DNA of 5,403 nucleotides from CAZLLV01 sp964560325. Its GTDB lineage: Bacteria; Acidobacteriota; Thermoanaerobaculia; Multivoradales; DATKCC01. A program made the position numbers and the translations under genes. The stretch is taken from NCBI GenBank assembly GCA_964560325.1, contig CAZLLV010000185.1, forward strand, positions 1 to 5,403, in the 5' to 3' direction. Positions within the stretch are counted from its first letter, which is position 1; each line of letters begins with the position of its first letter. The notes below the pieces were generated by a model. The model did no database searches and was not told the DNA's origin. It worked only from the letters and a program-made list of their open reading frames with translations. Positions 1 through 5,124 of the stretch are shown here, in pieces.

Positions 1-1932
1 CGGCAGCTCGATGCCGAAGAGATAGTCGAGCACCCGCGCCAGGTCGGAGATCTCGCGAGACTGATCGAGCCGGTTGTAGACGTCGCCCATCGCCTCCAGC
101 TCGCCGAGTGCGGCGACGTACGCCCGCAGCTCCTCGAACTCGGGCGTCTCGGTCACCTCGACGAGCGGCGCCGCGGCGCCGGCTCCGTCCCCGTCGACGC
201 CGACCGGGTAGAGCGGAACGACGGCGCCGGAGCCGTCGTCGAAGGCCGAGACCGTGGCGGCCCCGAGAGAGCCGGTGTAGGGGCTCGCCCCAGTGGCGCC
301 GATTGACCCGCCGGCGCCGGCGGGGCCGAGCGGGTCGAGCAGCGAGAAGTCCTCGGTGAGCTCGGCCGCCCGGTCGCGGAACCCGAACGACATCGCCTCG
401 AAGACGATCTCCTCGTACGCCTCGGCGAGCGAGGTCCGGAGCCGGCGGTTGAGCGGGCTGAACCAGGAGCTGGGCAGGAAAGGCGAGCCGAAGCGGTCGA
501 AGTCGATCGCCGCCATCGATCCGAACAGGTGCTGCGTCCAGCGCTCGACATCGTCCGGATCGAGGCCGCCCGGGCTCGCCTTCTCGATCCGCGCCTGGCG
601 CACGTGCTGCGACATCTCGTCGAGCACCGGCTCGAGGAACTCCTTGTTCCGATCGAGGCGGGCGTGGGCGAACCAGGTGCCGGCTCCCAGGATGAGCGCG
701 CCGGCGACCACCGCCGCCTGGAGCGCGGCGAGCCGGCGGTTGCGCGCCACCACCGTCGCCGGCAGCGGCCCGCCGAGGCCGGACTCCGGGAACGCCTTGC
801 TCTCCAGCACGTCGCGCAGGAAGAGCACCCGCCCCCGCTCCCCCGCCGCCGAGGCGTCCGGCAAGGCGCCCGAGAAGTAGACGCCGCGCAGGATCAGAGA
901 CTCGTGGTACGAGCTCGGCCGGAAGATCGGGTCGAGGTACGAGCGCAGCGGCCGGGCGAGGGTGGCGAAGGCGTGCGGGAAGACGAAGACCCGATCGGGG
1001 TCGACGGCGCGGGCGGCTCCGCCCGGCGCGCCGCTCTGGTCGGTGAAGATCTCGCCCTGGATCTGGTCGAGCCGGTGCGCGAGGGCGGCGAACGCCTCGT
1101 CGACCCACTCGCCGCGGTAGGCGGTGTCGACCGAGTACGGGCTCGACCAGCCGAGCATCTCGCGGTGGCGGCGCTCGGGCAGGGCGCGGGCGAAGTCGGC
1201 GAAGCCGGGCACCACGTCGCAGTCGGTGACCACGACGTAGACCGGCAGCGTGAGGCCGAGGCGGCGCTGCGCGCGCCAGAGCGCCCGGCAGACGCGGCCG
1301 GCCCGCTCCTCGAGCTGCGAGCGCCCGGCGCTGCCGGCGCGGCTCGCGCGGTGGAGCTCGTCGGCCGACAGGGTGAGCACCACGCCGTCGAGCGGTCGGC
1401 GCGGGCGGGAGCGCTGGAGGAGCCGCAGGATCGGCTCGAGCGCCGAGGAGCGGCCGCCGCGGCCACCGCCCTCGGCCTCGAAGTACGAGCCGCCGAGGTC
1501 GAGGACGACGCCGCGCTCGAGGAACCACCAGTCGCAGCGCCTCCCGACCGGCAGGCCGGTCTCGCGCGGCGGCCCGAACGGCAGCGCCAGCCCGGCGCGG
1601 CCGAGCATCCCGACCGGCCGCGAGCCCTCCTCGCCGGCGAGCAGAAACCAGGGCAGGCGGTAGCGGGGCTCCGGTCCGGCGGCATGCCGGTCGAGCCGGG
1701 CCATCGCGCGCCGGAAGGCGCCGCGGACGGCGAGCGGTCCGGCGCCGCCCCGCCCCTCCGCGGGCGGCTCGTCCGCCGGCTCCGGCTCCGGCGGCGGCGC
1801 GGCCGCGTCCGAGAAGGTGCTCTTCTCCCCCGCCCGCAGGAGGAGGACGATGAGCAGCACCAACACCACCAGCGCCGCGAGCAGCACGATGCCGGCGGCG
1901 GTCGCCGTCGAGAGGAGCGCGAGGGTCGTCAT
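1..1932 (-). CDS. tssM: TssM (IcmF family) T6SS inner-membrane core protein, 3' part cut off by the window edge
   Basis: TssM spans the inner membrane and, with TssL and TssJ, forms the T6SS trans-envelope complex. The reading frame is open from the ATG at 1932 to base 1 (644 codons); family members are usually about 1,100-1,300 residues, so roughly half is missing. Visible order: one membrane segment (about residues 10-32), a proline/glutamate-rich linker (43-60), a cytoplasmic domain beginning at LPW (93-95), a Walker-B-like strand with D145, the VYVVVTDCDVVPGF strand/loop (231-244), the IcmF hallmarks LRGVYF (348-353) and FLRDVL (371-376), a second membrane segment (about 401-423), then the start of the periplasmic region. 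The start is set by the 4-nt ATGA overlap with tssL and a strong Shine-Dalgarno. Odd points: the P-loop site (100-108) lacks GK[ST], TKxD reads TDCD, only one N-terminal membrane segment is seen, and there is a Gly/Ala-rich stretch at 532-593. The family call is secure; loss of nucleotide binding is inference. Confidence 0.93.
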   Translation of the reverse strand, partial: MTTLALLSTATAAGIVLLAALVVLVLLIVLLLRAGEKSTFSDAAAPPPEPEPADEPPAEGRGGAGPLAVRGAFRRAMARLDRHAAGPEPRYRLPWFLLAGEEGSRPVGMLGRAGLALPFGPPRETGLPVGRRCDWWFLERGVVLDLGGSYFEAEGGGRGGRSSALEPILRLLQRSRPRRPLDGVVLTLSADELHRASRAGSAGRSQLEERAGRVCRALWRAQRRLGLTLPVYVVVTDCDVVPGFADFARALPERRHREMLGWSSPYSVDTAYRGEWVDEAFAALAHRLDQIQGEIFTDQSGAPGGAARAVDPDRVFVFPHAFATLARPLRSYLDPIFRPSSYHESLILRGVYFSGALPDASAAGERGRVLFLRDVLESKAFPESGLGGPLPATVVARNRRLAALQAAVVAGALILGAGTWFAHARLDRNKEFLEPVLDEMSQHVRQARIEKASPGGLDPDDVERWTQHLFGSMAAIDFDRFGSPFLPSSWFSPLNRRLRTSLAEAYEEIVFEAMSFGFRDRAAELTEDFSLLDPLGPAGAGGSIGATGASPYTGSLGAATVSAFDDGSGAVVPLYPVGVDGDGAGAAAPLVEVTETPEFEELRAYVAALGELEAMGDVYNRLDQSREISDLARVLDYLFGIELP

Positions 1933-2822
1933 CGTCCACCCCCTCCGGCGCCCGGCTCGGTCGTGCGCGGCACGAGACGAGAGTCGTCGACCCGCTCGGC
2001 GGCCAGGATGCGGTCGAGGTAGGGCTCGAAGTCGGAGACCAGGTGGCGCCAGACGAGGTGCCCGGCGGCAATCCAGACCACCACCACCACGACGGCGGCG
2101 ATCACCCAGCGCTTGAGATACGGCAGCCGCGCGCCCTCGCCGCTCTCGAGGGTGGAAGCGTACGCCTCCGGCGCCACCGGCTCCTCGCCGCGCACCACCC
2201 GCGGATCGCGCCGGTAGGCGAAGCGGTAGAGGGCGCGGCGGTAGGCGGCGAGCAGCGCCGGCCCCTCCTCGCTGCCGCGCAGCTTGCCCTCGAATCCGAG
2301 TGCCAAGACCATCAGGTAGATCCGCGCGAGCTCGCCGTAGACCGGATCGCGCCCGCGCAGCACCGCCTCCACCCGGTCGAGCACCACCTCGCCCGCCCGG
2401 TGGGTGCCGAACAGCTTCGCCTCGAGCAGGTTCTCCTTCCAGGCGAGGCGCCCCGGCCAGTCGAGGTGGAGAAAGGTCTCGTCGGCGAGCGCCGCCATCG
2501 CGTACTGCGCCTGGAGGTAGAGCTCGCGCCCGATGTCGCCGCCGCTCCGGGCGGCGTCGAGCGCCTGGCGCTCGAGGAGCGTCAGCAGCTCCTGCCAGAC
2601 GGCGCCGCGGCCGGCCCCGAAGTCGTTCCCCTCGGAGCGCTCGGCGGCCGGCCACTCGCCGCGCTCGACCCGCTGCTTGGCGCGCAGCAGCTCGCGGTAG
2701 AACTCGCGGAAGGCGGCGAGCAGGAAGGTGTCGCCGTGCGAGACGGAGGGCGAGGCGGCCGGGCGCGCGCCGGACGCCGGGCCGCGGCGGGTGTCGAACG
2801 GAAGCGGAGCGTCGGCGTTCAT
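1929..2822 (-). CDS. tssL: TssL (DotU/IcmH family) T6SS inner-membrane protein
   Basis: TssL is the C-tail-anchored inner-membrane partner of TssM; its cytoplasmic domain contacts TssM and the TssK baseplate adaptor. The 297-residue product has a short polar N-terminus (1-30) and then the DotU helical domain (about 31-205). Its hallmarks are AQYAMAALADETFLHLDW (105-122, with the conserved DE at 114-115), a W at 128 followed by LLEAKLFGTHRAGE (132-145), and YLMVLALGFEGKLRG (169-183). A single membrane segment lies at about 238-258 (WVIAAVVVVVVWIAAG core). Only about 39 residues follow it in the periplasm, with no OmpA-like or SPOR peptidoglycan-binding domain, so this is the short, non-specialised form of TssL. 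The ATG lies 7 nt past the tssK stop; the stop overlaps the tssM start by 4 nt, which indicates coupled translation. Length and motifs look intact. Confidence 0.95.
   Translation of the reverse strand: MNADAPLPFDTRRGPASGARPAASPSVSHGDTFLLAAFREFYRELLRAKQRVERGEWPAAERSEGNDFGAGRGAVWQELLTLLERQALDAARSGGDIGRELYLQAQYAMAALADETFLHLDWPGRLAWKENLLEAKLFGTHRAGEVVLDRVEAVLRGRDPVYGELARIYLMVLALGFEGKLRGSEEGPALLAAYRRALYRFAYRRDPRVVRGEEPVAPEAYASTLESGEGARLPYLKRWVIAAVVVVVVWIAAGHLVWRHLVSDFEPYLDRILAAERVDDSRLVPRTTEPGAGGGGR
1936..1946 (-). promoter_or_regulatory. Shine-Dalgarno of tssM, inside the tssL 3' end
   Basis: The minus strand reads GGAGGGGGTGG just ahead of the tssM ATG, with 9 nt between GGAGG and the start codon. 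It fixes the tssM start at the ATGA overlap. The same bases encode the glycine-rich last residues of TssL (GGGGR), so this tail may exist mainly because the ribosome-binding site is there. Confidence 0.8.
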
Positions 2823-2827
2823 GGCAG

Positions 2828-2834
2828 CCTCACC
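2828..2834 (-). promoter_or_regulatory. Shine-Dalgarno of tssL spanning the tssK stop codon
   Basis: The minus strand reads GGTGAGG, then CTGCC, then the ATG of tssL. The TGA inside this motif is the tssK stop, so ribosomes ending tssK sit on the tssL initiation site. This supports the ATG at 2822 and coupled translation. Confidence 0.65.
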
Positions 2835-4302
2835 GGCGCACGTAGAGGACGATCTCGACCGGCCTCAGCTTGCCGCTCGGATCGTCCGGGTTCTTGATCT
2901 CGAGGAGCTCTTCCGGGATCACCAGCCGCTGATCGACCCCGATCGAATAGAGGAGCACGCCGCGCGCCGGCACCAGGTCGGCGTCGGCCTCGATCCGTTT
3001 CCGGGTGACGCCGCGCACCCGGTTCTGCTGCAGCTCGGGCACCCGCGACTTCGAGGCGATCACCGCCCCCTCGACCCAGGCCTCGACCTCCCGCTCCTGC
3101 GCGCCCGAGCGACCCCGCACGCCGAGGATCAGCGACCGGCTCATCCAGTTCGAGTCGAACTTCAGGAAGAAGCTCTCTTCGGCGAGGTAGAACGTGTAGG
3201 CCGTGTAGCTCTCCGACAGCCCCTCGCGCAACGCCTGCTCGATGAACGCGCGCGCCTCCTCGAAGCTGGCGCGCGGATCGTCGTGGTCGTACGGCTCGAG
3301 CGCCGGCGGCACCAGCGAGCGGCCGACCGCGGCGAGGTGCCCGACCAGCGAGCAGAGGGCCAGGTAGAGGGTGAACGGGTGCGCGGCGCCGGAGCGCAGC
3401 AGCGCCTCGAACGGGGGCAGCGCCGCGACCAGGCTGTGGACGAGCGCCCGGGTCTCCAGGAGCTGCGCCATCCGCACCGCGCTCGACGGCTCGCGCACCT
3501 GCTCGGAGAGGAAGACCGCCTTCTCTCGCAGGCGGGTCGCGATCGCGTCGCACAGCTTGGCGAGCGGCGAGCCGGATGCCACCCGCAGGGTCGGCGGCAC
3601 GAACGGGGTGAGGGCGAACGACTCGTTGGCGTACGTGACCTCGGCGATCGGCAGCGTCACGTACTTGGGCGGCGGATCGTCGGTCACCAGCAGCCGCAGG
3701 TAGGGCCGCAGACGCGGCACGCGGACCTCCCCGTCGCCGGTGTTCTCGTCGGTCACCGGGTCGCCCTCGAGCGCCACGTAGCGGGCGCCCTCGGCGCTCG
3801 ACGACGAGCCCCCACGGGCGCCTCGCGAGACCGACGCCCCGCCGGAGCCGGCGATCACCGCCACGTGCACCGGCACCGGGCGGCGCTTGATCTCGTCCGC
3901 GTGCGCCGCCAGGTCGATCGACAGGTCAGGGCCGTCGTCGGGGTGGTGGGAGACGATCAGCCCGTCCGGCATCACCGCCTCCAACTCGAGCACCCGGAAC
4001 ACGCCGTCGACCAGCAGCACCGGGTCGACCCGGCGGTGGCGCACGCCCCACGGGTAGGGCGACGCGGCGCTCGCGTGGTAGTGCAGCAGCGCCTCCTGGC
4101 GCCGGCCGAGCTGCTGGAAGTGCTGGGGCGCGAGCAGCATCCCCTCCTGCCACTGGATCGCGTCCGGCACGTCGCGGGCGGTCGCGGTCGCCCGGCCCTT
4201 GCGCCGCGGGCGGACGCCCGGCGAGGTGGCCACTCCGGGCTCGGACGGCTCGGTCGGCTTCGTCGGCTGGCTCGGCTGGCTCGTCTGGACGGGCTCGTTC
4301 AC
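2830..4302 (-). CDS. tssK: TssK T6SS baseplate adaptor, with an unusual proline-rich N-terminal extension
   Basis: TssK is a cytoplasmic trimer that joins the T6SS baseplate to the TssJLM membrane complex through TssL/TssM. The 490-residue product contains the family signature WQEGMLLAPQHFQQ (51-64), the shell-domain start ending near PDG (112-114), a helical middle segment, HPFTLYLALCSLVGHLA (308-324), PYDHDD (337-342) followed by a helix starting SFEEARAFI, and the C-terminal LYSIG-type head domain. The family is usually about 440-460 residues with the WxEGM motif close to the start. Here about 48 extra residues precede it: a low-complexity Pro/Ser/Thr/Glu/Gln tract (7-22) and a basic patch (RPRRKGR, 31-37). 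The GTG at 4302 was chosen because it has a good Shine-Dalgarno and forms a GTGA overlap with the tssJ stop. The frame stays open far upstream, but that part lies across tssJ and shows no TssK homology. M55 (4140) would delete the WQEG half of the signature. A Gly/Ser-rich loop at 152-172 is another likely insertion. Confidence 0.94.
   Translation of the reverse strand: MNEPVQTSQPSQPTKPTEPSEPGVATSPGVRPRRKGRATATARDVPDAIQWQEGMLLAPQHFQQLGRRQEALLHYHASAASPYPWGVRHRRVDPVLLVDGVFRVLELEAVMPDGLIVSHHPDDGPDLSIDLAAHADEIKRRPVPVHVAVIAGSGGASVSRGARGGSSSSAEGARYVALEGDPVTDENTGDGEVRVPRLRPYLRLLVTDDPPPKYVTLPIAEVTYANESFALTPFVPPTLRVASGSPLAKLCDAIATRLREKAVFLSEQVREPSSAVRMAQLLETRALVHSLVAALPPFEALLRSGAAHPFTLYLALCSLVGHLAAVGRSLVPPALEPYDHDDPRASFEEARAFIEQALREGLSESYTAYTFYLAEESFFLKFDSNWMSRSLILGVRGRSGAQEREVEAWVEGAVIASKSRVPELQQNRVRGVTRKRIEADADLVPARGVLLYSIGVDQRLVIPEELLEIKNPDDPSGKLRPVEIVLYVRR
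4264..4281 (-). repeat. 9-bp tandem repeat (two exact copies) in the tssK 5' end
   Basis: CGGCTGGCT occurs twice back to back on the plus strand, encoding SQP-SQP in the TssK N-terminal tract. Related degenerate units on both sides give T-S-Q-P, T-K-P and T-E-P. The repeat unit is a multiple of three, so copy-number change would lengthen or shorten the tract without a frameshift. Confidence 0.75.
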
Positions 4303-4799
4303 GGTTGGCACCTCGATTCCGGTCGTCCGCCCTCCCAGGGCGCCACCGCGAAGTCGTCGCGCTCGAAGGCCAGCCCGAACGGCTGGTGGGCGTCGAGCAC
4401 CGCCCGGTGGCTCCCCGGGGTCAGGTAGTCGGCGTACACGACCACCGCCTTGGCGCCGACCGAGTACTGGAGGGCGGGCACCTCCACGCACTGGCTCGGC
4501 ACCCACTCGTAGCTCCACGAGTCGAAGCCGCCGGGGAAGTCGCGGGCGAGACCCTCGCGGCGCTCGAACCACTGGCGCGCGGTGAGCTCCCGCAGCTCGT
4601 CGATCAACGGCTGCTGGTACACCACGATCAGGTCGACGGCGATCGGGCTCTGTAGGTTCACGTCGGGCGCCACGGTGATCTCCACCGGGAGCGAGCCGCC
4701 GAACATGGATCGGGTGCGGGACGGGAGCCCGCAGGAAACCAGCAGAAGAGAGAGCAGCGCGGCGGCCAGAACGAGCCCCGGCACTCGCCCGCGATCCAT
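4299..4799 (-). CDS. tssJ: TssJ-like T6SS outer-membrane lipoprotein
   Basis: TssJ is the outer-membrane lipoprotein that binds the periplasmic end of TssM and completes the T6SS envelope channel. The 166-residue product starts with a clear lipoprotein signal: basic n-region (MDRGR), hydrophobic core (about 8-21) and lipobox LVSC, with C23 as the lipidated residue. G24 at the +2 position (not Asp) agrees with sorting to the outer membrane. The mature part shows the beta-sandwich-like pattern of the T6SS lipoprotein family: LPVEITVAPDVN (37-48), AVDLIVVYQQPLIDEL (54-69), WFERREGL (77-84) and AVVVYADY (118-125). Two further cysteines (C104, C164) could form a disulfide. An in-frame ATG at 4880 would add 27 arginine-rich residues ahead of the signal peptide, so the ATG at 4799 is preferred. 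The sequence is divergent from classical SciN, so the call rests jointly on the lipobox, size and its position before tssK. The stop overlaps the tssK GTG by 4 nt. Confidence 0.82.
   Translation of the reverse strand: MDRGRVPGLVLAAALLSLLLVSCGLPSRTRSMFGGSLPVEITVAPDVNLQSPIAVDLIVVYQQPLIDELRELTARQWFERREGLARDFPGGFDSWSYEWVPSQCVEVPALQYSVGAKAVVVYADYLTPGSHRAVLDAHQPFGLAFERDDFAVAPWEGGRPESRCQP
4309..4314 (-). promoter_or_regulatory. Shine-Dalgarno of tssK, deciding the GTG start
   Basis: GAGGTG lies 6 nt ahead of the GTG at 4302, inside the tssJ 3' end. It is the best ribosome-binding match near the start of this frame and is the main reason to place the TssK start at the tssJ stop overlap rather than further inside the gene. 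Confidence 0.7.
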
Positions 4800-4817
4800 G
4801 CGGGAGACAGCTCCCGC
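4800..4817 (-). promoter_or_regulatory. Hairpin sequestering the tssJ Shine-Dalgarno
   Basis: In the minus-strand RNA, GCGGGAG pairs perfectly with CTCCCGC across a 4-nt CTGT loop, and the 3' arm ends directly against the tssJ AUG. The only Shine-Dalgarno candidate, GGGAG, is inside the 5' arm, 11 nt from the start codon. The stem has 7 bp (six G-C, one A-T). The structure is visible; a role in holding down translation is inference. Confidence 0.6.
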
Positions 4818-5020
4818 GGACCGCGACCGACGGGGACCACAGCGACGGCCGACCTCCAGAGTCCTCACCGAATCGAGCACTTCCTTGACGAGCGCGCCCG
4901 GAAGGCACGCGAGCGCGACTTCGTAGGAGCGCCTTGAGTTCGAGACGAGCGCCCAGGATGACTCAAGTGAAGCGTTGCGTCAATCTCTTCGTTATTATGG
5001 CTTTATTCCTATAGGCACAC
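4818..5020 (-). other. Long untranslated leader upstream of tssJ
   Basis: Between the predicted promoter and tssJ lie about 200 nt in which I see no convincing gene. The frames that cross it are extensions of the tssJ and tssK frames or chance plus-strand frames. Composition falls from GC-rich next to tssJ to AT-richer at about 4975-5020. It contains the 7-bp inverted repeat at 4933-4967 and two direct copies of GAGCGCC (4927-4933 and 4947-4953). No recognisable riboswitch class was found by eye, and no sigma54 element (GG-N10-GC with good flanks) was seen in the AT-richer part. Confidence 0.5.
4933..4967. repeat. 7-bp inverted repeat CTTGAGT/ACTCAAG, 21-nt spacer
   Basis: CTTGAGT (4933-4939) and its exact complement ACTCAAG (4961-4967) sit in the tssJ leader, with arm centres 28 bp apart. 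They could form a loose hairpin in the transcript or be a split protein-binding site. Seven base pairs in a region of this size is only weakly beyond chance. Confidence 0.35.
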
Positions 5021-5048
5021 ATTAGAAACTTGCCGAGAATGGGGTCAA
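5021..5048 (-). promoter_or_regulatory. Predicted sigma70-type promoter of the tss operon
   Basis: On the minus strand TTGACC (5043-5048) is followed after 16 bp by TCTAAT (5021-5026). Each hexamer matches five of six bases of the TTGACA/TATAAT consensus. The element lies in the only AT-richer patch of the window, between a terminator-like stem and the first tss gene, and points into the operon. The transcript would start at about 5014, leaving a leader of about 215 nt. A second -10-like CATAAT (4994-4999) has no matching -35. Confidence 0.6.
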
Positions 5049-5086
5049 ACGCGCTCCAACACCCGTCCGCGGCGCGCGAGGAAGGG

Positions 5087-5115
5087 GCCGGGCCGGCGCT
5101 GCGCACCGGCCCGGC
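5087..5115 (-). terminator. GC-rich stem-loop at the end of the upstream gene
   Basis: GCCGGGCCGG (5087-5096) and CCGGCCCGGC (5106-5115) form a perfect 10-bp stem with a 9-nt loop, 9 bp beyond the stop codon of the minus-strand gene that ends at 5125. In that gene's transcript the stem is followed by CCCCUUCCUC rather than a clean U run, so it is an imperfect intrinsic terminator; it could also act as an RNA-end-protecting stem. Position and stem strength support separating this gene from the tss operon. Confidence 0.6.
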
Positions 5116-5124
5116 GAGGCGGGC

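Noticed and set aside
894..1685. Minus-strand open frame of 263 codons within tssM
   Set aside because: Alternative frame of the same strand; Ser/Arg/Ala-rich with no domain, while the tssM frame through the same bases carries IcmF motifs.
529..2022. Long plus-strand open frame opposite tssM
   Set aside because: Charged low-complexity product (runs of Arg, Ala, Glu) typical of the antisense of a GC-rich gene; the minus-strand frame has clear TssM motifs.
2819..3553. Minus-strand open frame of 244 codons within tssK
   Set aside because: Out of frame with TssK and made mostly of Arg/Ala/Gly; a GC-content artefact.
2728..4428. 566-codon plus-strand open frame opposite tssK
   Set aside because: Antisense shadow with His/Arg/Leu-rich composition and no recognisable domain, wholly covered by confident TssK and TssL/TssJ ends.
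4303..4908. Upstream extension of the TssK frame giving a 692-residue protein
   Set aside because: It lies across the lipobox-bearing tssJ gene, reads as arginine/alanine/proline-rich noise, and shows no TssK homology; the GTG at 4302 has a Shine-Dalgarno and a stop-start overlap.
4994..4999. Second -10-like hexamer CATAAT on the minus strand
   Set aside because: No acceptable -35 at 15-19 bp upstream; probably just part of the AT-rich patch.
4975..5050. Possible sigma54 promoter, as seen at some T6SS loci
   Set aside because: No GG-N10-GC pair with matching flanks was found on the minus strand in the AT-rich patch.
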